Origin: Geosiphon pyriformis
Lineage: Eukaryota > Glomeromycota > Glomeromycetes > Archaeosporales > Geosiphonaceae
DNA length: 64,000 nt
Assembly (NCBI GenBank): GCA_016748015.1
Contig: JAAOMT010000109.1
Location: forward strand, 22,769-86,768
Direction: 5' to 3'
Shown: piece by piece, positions 46,750-59,300 of the stretch
How the letters are laid out: the number at the start of each line of letters is the position of its first letter
How positions within the stretch are numbered: position 1 is the stretch's first letter
Position numbers and translations under genes: made by a program
Notes under the pieces: model-generated
Databases searched by the model: none
Told to the model about the DNA's origin: nothing
What the model saw: only the letters and a program-made list of their open reading frames with translations

Positions 46750-47036
46750 AACATTTAAACCAACTACTTAGAGTAATCACAGAACCAGAAAAAAAAACAA
46801 TACTATTTAATATGTATTCAAATCCAACAGCAGAACATTTCTATAAAGAAGCAATCATAAAAAGAACCAAAAAAAGATACTATTGGCCATTAATGTATCC
46901 AGATATTATCTAATATATTCAAAATTGTGATGCTTGTCAAAGAAGAAGAAGAACAAGACCAAATGAATCATTAAAACCAATCAGAGTAGAACAATTATTC
47001 AAGTGCATTAGAATTGACTTAGTCAGATTTTGAAAC
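46750..47036 (+). pseudogene. integrase N-terminus of gypsy B, core deleted
   Basis: The HHCC region is better kept than in A (CDACQRRRR near 46928-46955). The core begins (IRIDLVRF) and then stops at about 47034, where sequence equivalent to A 10202 joins. Both other catalytic residues, the integrase C-terminus and the start of the extra frame are gone, so this copy depends on others for integration. Confidence 0.85.
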
Positions 47037-47233
47037 CAACCAAAAATCTTACTCAATCCAGTAATGAACACTATCACTGTTAACCAAATAAAAAAAATAA
47101 CCAATGTCCAATTTGAAAATTACAGAACAAAATTACACAAGTAATTCTTGAAAAAAAAGTTCAAGAAATACTTAAAGATAGAGGGTTAGAATTAAGAGAT
47201 CTTGATGAAGCTAATATTAAAAAAAAGAAATAA

Positions 47234-48044
47234 TATTACTTATAGAATATAGAAAGTATATTAGCATATAAATTAATCAATTAAAAATAGGCATAGTAAA
47301 TGTGGAATTCCAAGATTCTTTTCAGAAGAATTGTAAGATTCTAGAAATTACAGAATTCTCATATGACAAATCACAAGATTTCAGAATTCCAGAATTTGTC
47401 TTAAAAAAATTACAAAATTTTAGGAATTCCAAAATTCCTGGTACAAAAAATTGAGGAATTAAGAAATCTTAATTATGTATATATAACAATAATATTAGAA
47501 GTAGAAAAGACAAATTTTTTAGTTTAGATTTCATCTAAGCAATCTTTCAAATCATAAATATCAATAAATAACTATTTGCTATCTCAATTTACTTTCTATT
47601 ATCAACACTTTATGTTGATAGTAACCTATATTTAACCATATCGGAATATTTGCTCTTGATCTTGGCTATTAATGAGATATTAACTTATATTTGTCTTGGC
47701 TTATTTTTTTTCTTTATTATTATTTTTTTTCTTTATTATTTTGTTTATTGTTGTTTACTAAATTGAGTAAAGATCACATGCTAAATAATTGACATTAAGA
47801 ATAGCCTGATAAAAAACTCCAAAGAAAGTGTATAGAGTTTGAGAATTTAAGGATAGCTTATCAGAAAAGCATCTCTGCCAGATTATTGGCTACTACACTG
47901 AGAAAAAAATTTAACAAAATTACAATTCTGAGAAGTGACAGAACTCCATTCAAAACCTTCAGATAAATACCAATAAGATCAGCTATTGAGCACTAAGTTA
48001 TAAGTTTGTTATTTAATTTGAGACCCAAATAATTATCTGTAACA
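47234..48044 (+). repeat. 3' LTR of gypsy B
   Basis: 811 bp, TATTAC...CTGTAACA. Same U3 repeat region (about 47300-47462), more decayed than in the 5' LTR. Confidence 0.9.
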
Positions 48045-48244
48045 GCAGATATAGTAATAAGTAAAAATTTAAGTACAATCACTAATGATAAAACTATTAT
48101 AGAAGCAATGTTTATAGATTTGTCAATAGTTTTTAAATTGAAAAACAATTTAATAAGTTTTTCAAATACAGTTATAAGTTTTTTAGCCAAAATAAACAAT
48201 CTTGTTTTGGGCTCAAACATTTTCTCCTATCAATAATCAATTTG

Positions 48245-51200
48245 GTATAAAAGTTTACTATGTGTAATATTCAAGATGTCAATGTTTCTACAAAGCAGAA
48301 AAATGTTGTTTGCTAATATTTAAATTTAAGTAATATGATTTTAATTATTACAGAAACAAAATTAAAGTCTAATATTAAGCCATAAATTATAAACAAATTT
48401 GATAGAATGCAAATTTTTACATCTAATATGAATAAAATTTTTTTTAGAGCTAATATAACAATTATTATGAACAATTCTCAGACTTGGCATGTTTTTAGAA
48501 TAGAAATAACTTCTGATTGCATTGTTTCTATATGGCTTCTTTTCAAGAGCAAGTTTTTGGTTGTAATTTTTGGTTTGTATGCTGATGCTTCTATTGAGAT
48601 CAGATTTGGTCTAGCTTTAAAAGTTAATTTTTTCATAGTTAAAACAGTTAACTTTAGCAGTTTTGTGATTTTAGGAAGAATTTTTAATGAAAATAGATTT
48701 AAAAAAAATGTGAGTTTCAAGTTCTGTTTGGATTTGGGTTTGGTTAATATATTTAATAAACATTTATTGGTTAAAATTTCTACTTAAAACAACTTAAAAG
48801 GTGTTAAAAAAGTTATTGATTATATTTTTATAAGTAAGAGTCTGTTATTTGCAGTTGTTAGTTATAGGGTCAATTTTGTATTTGAATTCTTTAATACTGA
48901 TTACAAAGCTGTTTTGGTTTTAATTGATTTGAACAGTCTTTTAGATATTTAATTAAATAGTATAAAAAAGCAGTCTAACAAGAATTGCTAAAAGTTTAGA
49001 ATTAAAAACACAGATAAAATCAAGTGAATCTGTTTTAAAAAATGCATTTCTAATAGAATATTAACTTTGGCAGATATGTTTATAAAGTTAGAAGTTTTTA
49101 GAGATTTGAATTTAATATGAGAGATGTTAAAAAAAGTGATAATAAATTTAGCTGATAAAATTTTTTTAAACATTGGTTCAGTGTTTTTTATTGCTTGAAG
49201 AACAAATATTTATCAAAATTTTTCAAGTTAAAACTGCTAACTGCTAAGATGACTAAGGCTTTAAGATCAGAAAATATGTCTAAATTGGAATTTTTACTTT
49301 ACACTTGGCTGCTTATTAATAAAAACAGAGTCTTGGAGGTGTAAAACTTGATTTAAAATAATGCCAAGTTGATGGAAGTTTTCAGCTGTTTGGTTGATAT
49401 ATGAAAAAGTTATTACAAGTCCAAAATACATGAATCTAAGACTTTTGAAAAAGCTGTTATTAAGTATATAATTAAGAAAAGAATGGAAAACTTTTGTTTA
49501 AACAAAGACTATATGATCAAAAATATATTAAAAAAGCTTTTTTATAAAGTAATATTAAATTATTTGGTGGTTAATAATAAATTAGTTCTTGAGCTTAAGA
49601 ATGTTAAGGCTAAAGTTGATACTATTATGGAAAGCTGGATCAGGAGATATATAATTTATAAGTCTTTGTCTAAGCTTTAGACTAATTAATATGCTTTTTT
49701 AATTCATGTGAAAGATAATGTATTTTCAAATATTATGAAAGTTATTAATTTTGGAGAATTGTTGCAAGTAGTTAAAGATTTGTCAAATGAAAAAACTGTT
49801 AGTTTAAATGACATTTCTAATAAACTGTAAAAACATTGTAATGATAATATTCTTAAGTGTTTTTTGGATTTCTTGAATATATATTTGATTGTAGATATGG
49901 TTTCAGCTTTGTAAAAAAGAGTATAAGTTTCAATAATACTTAAGTCTTACAAGTAGAATAGAATTTTAATAAACATTCATCCTATTGCTTTGATTGAAAT
50001 GGCCAAAAAAATTTTTTCTAAGATTCTCTTAAGTTGGATTTTTTTTGTCTGCAGTTATTTTGGTATACTTTGTGAAAACAACTTTTTTGTCTTGAAAAAT
50101 ATTTCAACACAATTACCTATTTTTGTTGTTAGGTTTGTAGTTAAGAATGCTTTGGAAAAGAACAGAAAAATTTGCTTGGTTTTGCAAAATATGCAAAAAA
50201 TGTATGATTTTTTTGGCTGGGCTCATTTAAAAGCTAGTTTGCAGTATATTAAAATGTGCAAAAAGTTTATTAAATTTTTTGGTTCTATTTATAAAAATAG
50301 AATAAATAAAGTAATGATAGATTTTCTAATAGTTATTGAATACATAATGATCTGGATTAGAGTGAGATGTTTTCCTCTTTTTTTTAAAAAATTTTTTATA
50401 ATTCTTTTTTATACAAAATAAAAAAACATAAACATTTGTGTAGATATTATATTAACTCTAGTTTTGTGGCTAAGACAAATAAAATTGAGACCAAGAATAA
50501 GAGAACTTTTTTTTTTGCAGCTGGTGTTTTTGTTAATAACACTATCTGGATTGGAAACAATTAGATATCTATATAATATATATTAGACATTGTTAATAAA
50601 TTTTTTTGATTAATAACATTTCAAATAACAATAATAAAACTGTGACTATTTTTATTAGTAATTTACCAATCTCAATTGTCAAAAGTAATAAGCCATATAA
50701 GTACTTGGGAATATTTTTGTCAACTAAAGATTTATTCAAACTTAGTATAATTAAGACTTATTCTAATGTCAAATTTTTTTCTAATGTGGTGTTAAAAAAA
50801 ACAATCACTAATAAACAGTTTTCATATTTTGTGTTAGCAGTTTTGTAATCTATTATTGGCTACTAATTACAGTTTAGTTTTGTTTCATCTAGTATGTGTT
50901 GTAAATATAATATCATAATTAGGAAGAATCTTAAACTAAAGATTAATTTGCTAAAAAACTTTTTCAACAAGGCTTTATATTATCTGTTTTTATATAATTT
51001 GAAGCCTTTTAAGCAGATTTAGGCTAAAGGAAAGTTAACTTTATTAGTTACTTTTTCTAATGCCTTTTGTATTTTTGCACATCTGTTTAAACACAAATTT
51101 TTGGATTTGCAGGTCTTGAAATGAGCTTTCTTAAATTTTTTGCAATTTTTTATTAAACTATATATTAGTTTAGTAAACAATTTTTTAGCTGGAATAGTAA

Positions 51201-52826
51201 AGATTTTTTTGTTTAATAAGTTGTTTATTGTAAACAATCTGCCTACTGTATTTCACAGTTTAGAGAAGTTTTTAATATTAAATATTTTGAATGTATCTTT
51301 GTATTATAATTCTGTATGCTCTTTAAAGCAGTTTGGTGTCATGTTTAATAACAGATTCTTGGACAAAAAAAATAGTATAATGGATTAGAAAACTTTTTGA
51401 CAGTAGAAAAAATTAAATTCCAAAAGCTTTATGTCTTATTAATTCGACTTGGTTTTAAGGTTTTTGTATAATAATAGTGCTCTGGAAGTAAATTTTATAA
51501 AGATTAATGGTTTTTTTAGCATAAATGTTTTGAAATTTGTTGGGTTTTTTGAAATACATGATAGTTTGCTAAAGATTTGGTTAAATATTATTGAAGTGTA
51601 CACAGATGATTTTCTGAAAAATATAAGTTTAGTTAAGATTGTTAATAGGACTGTAACATATTTTTTAGCAGTGAATATAGATGTTAATGTTGTGATTTAT
51701 AAGCTTTTATTCTCTACAATGGCCAAATTGCAGACTATGGCTTTGTCTTTAGAGTGTGTTTTATTTTTTTGTGTAGTAATAGTGCATTTAAACAGTTAAA
51801 CTATTATTAATATATGTGTTTCTAAGATTAAGTTAGCTGTATTAGATTTTTGCAATTGATGTTAGATAAAATAAAAACATATTGCCAAATTAATAAAAAT
51901 TAGGAATCTCTCAGTTTAGTGAGTAAAAATTAAAAGTTATTTGGGTGTTTTTGGCAATATTAAGACTGATTCTTTGGTAAAAGTAACTGCTTTTTTTTTC
52001 TTCTTTTTGTCAGTTAGTGGTTGAACATTTTGTTATGGCTAATAGCATAGCTGTATTTGGCAATACCTGCTATTTTCTTTATAATATTTATAAATCAATT
52101 AATTGTTCTTAATACAAGATCAGTTTTGATTGCAATATTATCTTTGGTATATTAATTAATAAGATAGATTAAATCTCTATTGCTCAAATTTGGACCTTAA
52201 TTTTTATATGCTTTCTGAATTTACTAGTAAAGAGTTGACCAATCTGTATACTTATTTGATAAAAACAGTATATGAGCATTTGCCAGTAATGGCAGAAAAA
52301 AATTGTATGACAAATTGTATTCTAAAGTTTTATAAACAAATTGAGTTGTCAGATTACATCTTTATTTGTGTTAGTGATGTTAATATTTAAAAAAATATTT
52401 TGTTAAGAACTTCAGATATATAGATTTTGTTAGTTGAAATCTGTGGCTTTTTATCTGCTATTTTAAAAACTCTGTCTAAATGCTTATTAAATACAAGATT
52501 GTATACTGTAATTTATAAAGACTTTATGTTAAAGCACTAATGCAGTGAAATTATTGCAGTCCTTAAAAAAAAGGAAAATTGTAGAAAAACATTGTTTAAA
52601 GATTTAGTTTGTAAAATTTAGGCATAGGGTAGATATAAAAAAAGCTAATTTGATAGATAATAATGGCTTGGTATTTAGATTGTTTTGTAATTTGACTGGA
52701 AGTTTATCAGATAGAATAGTTTGTTTGTTTGGTATTATTGATTTTTTTGCTGTTAGTTTAATAGATTTATGTTATATGTCTTTTTTTCTGGTTTGGATAA
52801 TTATATTAGTGTTCATATAGATATGT
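48245..52826 (+). pseudogene. LINE L6 ORF2: endonuclease, RT, RNase H
   Basis: Endonuclease from 48250 (KFTMCNIQDVNV; ILIITETKL); LGRIFNEN near 48673 (GDFN lost); FFNTDYKAV near 48890 (DTDH to NTDY). RT: MESWIRRYI near 49627, LQNMQKMYD near 50182-50210, catalytic box FVNN at 50529-50540. RNase H: VYTDDFLKN near 51596 (TDGS partly kept), STMAKLQTMAL near 51715 (Glu to Lys). TAA 52824-52826 ends the frame. Heavily decayed, with several TAA/TAG at former Trp and Gln. Confidence 0.8.
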
Positions 52827-52963
52827 AATATTGTCTTGTTTAGTCTAAATAGTTAGTTATATATAGCTAATACATAAGTTGTGTTTAATTAAGATTACTA
52901 AATTTGGTTCTATATGCTAGATAGTGGTTGGATTTTACTTGTTAAAATATTAATAAAAAAAAT
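52827..52963 (+). other. LINE L6 3' UTR and tail
   Basis: TATTGTCTTGTTTAG start, a decayed hairpin (TTAGTC, loop TAAAT, AGTTAG), a TTGGAT block and a TTAATAAAAAAA tail. Confidence 0.6.
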
Positions 52964-53769
52964 TTAGACAATATTTTTAAGAAAATTATTAATATATTGA
53001 TTATAAATTTTGGTATTTCTGTTTTTATAATATCTAAGTTAAAATATTTTAAAGTTAAATTGATTAAACTTTCAAATTTTTAATATTGTATTATTAAAAC
53101 TTAATAAAATATTCTTAAAAATAAATTATAAATACTTTTTTTTTAATAATTAATTTAATTTAAAAAATTATTATATCTGATATTAAAAGTATAAAAAATA
53201 TTATTAAATAAATTAAAATTAATAAATAATATAAAGATAATTAAAATTTAATTATTATAGTTATTAAGACTAAATTAAATTTTAAAATATAAATAAATTT
53301 AATAAAAATAAAATTTTTGTTTTTAATTTAAATTTAGTTATTTAAAATTTGGTATTATTTTTTTTTATTTAATTTTATAAGTATAGTCTAATTGCTATCT
53401 AATACATAAAATCTTTTTGTAAAAGAGTTAATTTTTACAACAAAATAACTATACATTTTTAATAAACTTCCAAATAAGCAATTTTTAGAAAAGAGTTAAT
53501 TTTTACTACAAAATAATTACATAAAATAACTGGTATAAATTGGTTATTCTACTTATAAGCCTAATAATTCAAATTATAAAAAATAATTTGAAGATAAATT
53601 CAGATATTAAAGATTTTATTACTTTTAAAAATATGAATTTACAGCAAATAAATATTAATAGCATTTAAAAAAAGAAACCAAAAACCTCTGGTAATACCAA
53701 ATACAGTTAATTTTTTATTTTATCAAATAAAATATATTACAATAATGCTTTTTAAACCAAAAATAGATA
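52964..53769. other. AT-rich stretch without recognisable gene
   Basis: About 800 bases, AT-rich. A repeated phrase (AAAGAGTTAATTTTTAC at about 53423 and 53491) is the only internal structure seen. Confidence 0.55.
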
Positions 53770-53907
53770 TTTTATTATTATTATTATTATTTAATAAGTG
53801 TGACCCAACTACTATTTAGTATACAGAAACATAACAGAAAAATCTAACTAAATATGACTCATGCACTTGCTATATATAACTGCTCACTTAAGCCAATTAA
53901 AATTATA

Positions 53908-56900
53908 TTATATACTTATAAAAACCTTAGCACTATTATTAATACCTGAAAAAAAAGTACACATTTTACACAAACCAAAACTAATAGTGAAAGATTTGAA
54001 AATACTAAGCAGCTAAATAACTTTCATAAACAGAAGTTCTGACATCTTATCTAAAGCCATAGAAACTAGATCAATATCTTTAATTAGACTATTCTTTTCT
54101 ATGCCTGTTCTAAATTTTACTCTAAACAACCACAACTTATTTTAATGTCTCTTAGCTAAACCACAAACAAAATTAACTACTACTGATAGCACTTTATTCA
54201 CTCATTTTCTGAAAACAAAATTTTTATACAAAATTATATAGACATTAACATCTAAGATTCCAGAAAAGAGTGTATGTAACACTTCAAAAAATGGCATATA
54301 GCAACTATTTGTTAAAGATTTTCAAAGTTCAATATAACCTAATAAAATGTTAACACATATATCAGAGTTTTTTAAATAAGTATAAAGAATAGTGAAAGCC
54401 TTGCTCATAAATTCTACCAACATGTGTGAATTCAGATACCAAATCACAACAATACCAATTCAATCAATGTCTGCAATTATTAATTTATTTACAATTTTGG
54501 CACCAGAACCAGCTTCCTATTAAGCACAATGCACAAACTAATAAACATCCTAAACAAAATGACAAACATTTTCAAATATGACCTGGTCATTAGCCATGAC
54601 AAATTTTTTACAAATCTTTACAGAAAAAAACAAACCAAAATATGCTACTTTATTTGTCAGAATATCAGTTTTTTCATTATCTGTAATTCCTAAATGACCC
54701 TTAATTTTTACTTATTTAACAGAAATATCCTTAGATTTTATTAAATTTGCTGTTATTTATAGAAAAAAGATATAAGAAAAATAGTAAAAAAACAGATAGA
54801 AAAAATAGACCAATAAAAAAATAGTATTTGATATGTAAATATATTGCTCAATAATATAAATATTATTAAAAAATCATAGCACATTGCTTACTAATGTGAG
54901 CATTGTCAAAAAATTATGGCATATTGCTCAGCAACATGAAAATTGTTTAAAAAATTATAACACATTATTCAAAAATATATAAGATCTCATATAATACAAA
55001 TTATGTATATATAGCAAGAGTATTAGAAGCAGAAAAGACTAAATTTATTCTAGAGTTCAGTTCAGAATAAAAATTAAAAATAACCAATTATTCTAATATT
55101 TTTTCCTTCAGAAAAAAGGAATATTATAACCTAAAGTGGAATTATTAACATTAATAAAATACTTATTATTATCTAATCTATGTTCTTATTATTTGATTAA
55201 AAAATCTTAAATCACTTTCACTTTATTAATATTCTATGTTGATAAAATTCAATACTTAATTATATTGAACTAATAACTCTTGATTATAGCTATTAATAGG
55301 ATACAAATTTTTTATTTTTTTTATTTTTATTTATTTTTCTTTGGTTTTGTTTTGTTGACTTGCTAACTGATTAAAAAAATTAAGCATTGAGTAATTTTAA
55401 CATAAAAAATAGTCTGGTAAAAGACCCATAAAACAAGGGTAAGGAATTTACAAAATTAAAAATAGTTTACCAAAAGAACATGACTGTTAAAATAAACTGG
55501 TCATCACGCTAAAAAAAAAATTCACAAAATAAACTTCTAGAAGAGTACTAAAACAATTATTAAATCTTTATATTATACAAAAAACTCAACCAAAATTTTC
55601 AGATATTACTATTATCAACAAGCTATTAAGCATCAAGTTATGGGTTTGTTATTTGTACCAACATCTTAAATAATTATCTGTAATATTATAATATGATATC
55701 TCTTTATCCAGTACTTATTTTAAAAGTCCAGCTAACTAAACATAAGTTTTAAAATACATGTATTTAATACTATTTAACTGTTTAAGTATACAACAACAAA
55801 GCAAGCCAAAAAAACACACTTCAAAACCAAAACAACTGCCTAAAACTTAGTCAATATAGAAGACAACAAACTATGTATCATAATACTTATACTTATTTTA
55901 ATATTCAAAAAATAAGCTGTTATCCCACCAGCAATCTCTAATATACTTAAGTGTTTCAAAGAATCATTTATGTATATATTGAAAATATCTGTTCACAATT
56001 CATACAAACAATTTTGAACATTTAAAAAAGCATCTGAACACAACAGATCTAAACAACCCAAAGCAGAAACTATTATATTAGAAACAACTAAAAGTATGCT
56101 CATATAAACTGAAGCTTTTTCGAACTATAATAGCATCAGATTCCTAGGATTCAATTTCTTTTAGCAACAAAAGATCTTTTACTTCATCAAAAATCCACAC
56201 TTATCCAATAATTTGTTTTTAAAGACAGCACTAAAACATTTTAGAAAATAAACCACACTAAAATAAAAGCAATTTTCCAAAATTTTTGATATAAAAAAAT
56301 GGCCAGAACCATAGAACACACTAAAAAAACTATTAGCCAAGAAGATCTTGTTGTCCAATAAAACTCTTATCATGTTCACAAGAAAGTTATTTAAAGAATT
56401 AATTACTAATTTAACAGAATACTGTAAAAAATTTATTAAAGCTTATTCCAAAACTTGCAAATCCAAAAAATAATGCTCAAACAACTACTTTATAATCTTA
56501 AGTAAATTAAAAAACACTATTAGTGCAGCAATCTTACTCTTAGCTTGTAATTGTGTAAATGTTTTTAAATCATAAAAAGATGAGTGATATAAAGTCTCAT
56601 TGAAAAAATCTTTGGGCAAATTGGCTTTTAATCTCAGCTTCTTTCTCATTATAACATTTCATCTCTGACACACCATCTTAGAAACAAAGCTGAACTGTAT
56701 CTAGTAATTAACAATAAACTACAAGACAGCTAAAACCAGATACAAAAATTGTTTATCTGATAAAATCTTTTTAAAAACCAAATTTGAAAAGAATTTGACA
56801 TTAAATTGCACTTTAACAAGATTAAGTTTGGATATACTCTTCATTGACAAATATATTTCCAAATATCTATGATGTTTATTATGCTTGGCTATAGAAATAA

Positions 56901-59300
56901 ATTAATCATAAATATACAAAAATGTAATCTTGATTCTCTAATTAATAAAAATTGCCACTGTCTTGTTATTGTTAATAAAAATATTATTTATCTCAAAAAA
57001 CTTACTAGTAATGTTCAAAATGCATTGTGTCAAAGCCTGATCATTCTCCATTCAAATTGTCTGTTTTTGCCATAAAGTTCATATTAATCTTGTAATTACA
57101 CAATTGTTTCTGCCTTTTCATCTCACACAACAAAAGATCATAAAAAATTTTCCATAAGAATGATAAAAACACTTTACCTTAATCTAGTTCATTTAACACT
57201 TTGTAACTATATGAAAGACCAAAATCAGTTATTACTTTGTTGACTCTGTCTTTATGTATATATTCAAAAAATCTTATAAATTTGTTACACATTCTAATAT
57301 ATTTCAAACTAGCTTTTAGATAATATTATTCAACTAAATCATATGTCTTTTACATGTTTTGAAGGATGAGCCAAACTTTTTAGCTCTTTTTTAGAGCATC
57401 TTCTACTATTGAACCAATAGCAAACACAGAAAATTAAGTCAAAATATTCTTTAAAACAGAAAAGTTGTTACCACAAAAGATATTATATTTTAAACAAAAA
57501 AAGAAAATGCAATCCAATAAAATTTTCAACAAAATTTTTCTAGTCATTTCAATCAGAGCAATAGGCTATGTATTTATTAAGACACTATTTCACTTATATG
57601 ACTTGGAAATTATTAAGATCCATGCTCTTTTCTAAAAATTTGAAACTTTTCCAAGAGATAAACAAGAATTTAGTAGACTTAAAAGACTTTTTAACATTAC
57701 TTCTTTATAATGCTTTCATAGTTTATTTGATATTCCAAACAAATTAGCCACTTTGTTATCAGACAAGTTATTAACAACTTGAATCAATTCACTCATACTA
57801 ATCACATCTATAATACCAGAAAAAGTATTTTTACCAATATAACTTAAGAATGCATATTGGCAAGACCACATAGCAAGAAGCACCAATAATACTTTATACT
57901 TTTTTATTTAATCTACCATAATACTATTTACTTTGTTTTTAATCTTATTTAGTTTCAGAATCAATTTATTCTTAATTACCAAATGATTCAAAACAACTTT
58001 GTAAAAAAGTCATTTCAAAACATTTCTTATCATACTGCCTTTGTTTGAATTGAAATTGTCTATCTACTTCTCAATTGCTTTTTTAATGGTTGTATTTTTA
58101 GCTGCTTTTAGTTTATAGTATTTCAATTTTCTGCATCTTTTTCTAATCAAAGACAGCTGTCTTAATATTTCATTTATGTTTATGCTTTCACAAATTATAA
58201 CAAAAATTTTAGAAGTCTTCTTATTATTCAGACTTGATTATTTCTTAATAAGATGATTATAATTGGATGTATTGCCTAAATTTACACTTTTTATTATTTT
58301 CAAAATTAATATTTCTAGATTATAAAACTTCGAAGACTGTTTATTTTTTTTATGCCCAAATTTACTGAACTATTGTTTAAAAAATTTCTCATTTGTTGAG
58401 TTGACCATTATCTCTCTCAAAATTTCCCATATAGCATTCAGATCTCCTAAATTTTTTGTAATATCAAAACTATCTAAAACTTCCAACAAACCAGTAAAAA
58501 CATTATTTTAAAAACTAGACTATTTAGTATCATTCAAATTTTTAACTCTAAACTTCTAATAGTTCCTATTAGTTTGCTTACAAACTGCAAGCAGATACTT
58601 ATTTAATAGACCACCAAGGCCAAGAAAAACTGTAACAGCTTTGTAATCAGTATTAAAAAATCCAGTCATACTATTAATATTTTGAATTATTACAAAAAAG
58701 TAAAGATGTTTATTAACAAAAATATAGTCAATGGTTTTTTTTACACCTCATGAATTGGACTATGTTAAAAGCTTAGAAGCCATTCGACTTAAAAGAAAGT
58801 TATACAGATCCTGATTAAAACACTTCTTGAAATTAACACTGTGTTTTTTCTATCATCATTAAAATTACCACTCAATACAATATAAGTGTTTGAATTAATT
58901 GCCTTGACAATAAAAAAATTCATCTTATTGATCTGATCAAACCATACATTAGTCAAAACACCAGTATACAAATCTATCAACATAACAAAAAGTTTATTGC
59001 AAAATAGTAGATGTACTAAAACAAAATAACCTGGAATCTCAAAAATCTTACACACATACTAAGCCAAAAAATTGTTTAACACAATTATTATCTCTGTACT
59101 TATGTACTCAGTATTTAAGCCAGAAATAAAAACTTTTATATTCTGAAATTTATTTTTAATCTAAGACCTAATCTGATTTTTTAGCTTTGTTTTAGTAAGA
59201 AAAGAAACCCAATTATCAGATTCAATATACTACTTAATTATATCTTCTTGCTTAGCTAAATTGTTCATTTCTTGAATATTACATATAGCAATTTTCCAGA
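53908..59300 (-). pseudogene. LINE L7 ORF2: endonuclease, RT, RNase H, interrupted by solo LTR D
   Basis: Endonuclease at 59300-58450 (IPGYFVLVHLLF; LSGNFNDD near 58870, Asp to Asn). RT at about 57900-56600: the KFMAKT strand near 57075 is followed at once by sequence that should lie after the catalytic box (ALTQCILNITSKFFEINN), so about 20 residues including FVDD are deleted at 57041-57052. RNase H is cut between RYHII (55690) and NLIKSKDISVK (54747) by solo LTR D; VKIKGHLG follows. C-terminus ...FGLCKMCTFFSG, stop 53908-53910. Confidence 0.8.
54751..55685 (+). repeat. solo LTR D (gypsy A/B family)
   Basis: 935 bp, TGTTATTTATAG...CTGTAATA. From the TATATATAG box (about 55006) onward it matches the A/B LTRs, but its U3 has a different array: four ~40-bp units at about 54838-54980 (GCACATTGCT, GCATATTGCT at 54879 and 54919). 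4-bp TSD TTGC (54747-54750) / TTAT (55686-55689), two transitions apart; taking the LTR out restores the RNase H frame. Confidence 0.85.

Larger units (their letters stand above)
39503..48044 (+). mobile_element. Ty3/gypsy retrotransposon copy B, both LTRs, internal deletion
   Basis: 8542 bp, same family as A. 5' LTR 39503-40322 (TGTTAT...ATAACA, six-base inverted ends), primer site, gag, protease, Cys-rich domain, dUTPase, RT, RNase H, start of integrase, then a deletion of about 1.45 kb relative to A that removes most of the integrase, and the 3' LTR 47234-48044. More stops than A. No matching TSD: GCTGT on the left, GCAGA on the right. Confidence 0.93.
48045..52963 (+). mobile_element. LINE L6, ORF2-bearing part
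   Basis: LINE piece to the right of gypsy B: possible ORF1 tail (48045-48235, not recognised), endonuclease, RT, RNase H, 3' UTR and TTAATAAAAAAA tail. Between the ORF1 start on the left (39358-39502) and this piece most of ORF1 is missing, so gypsy B may bridge two LINE copies. Confidence 0.8.

Noticed and set aside
39498-48049. 5-bp TSD for gypsy B (GCTGT / GCAGA).
   Set aside because: Two transversions, a different length from the other LTR insertions, and the LINE does not continue across the element at the expected codon.
54838-54980. Regular ~40-bp repeats resembling a CRISPR array.
   Set aside because: Units are contiguous and diverged with no unique spacers, and lie in the U3 of an LTR with matching ends and a TSD.
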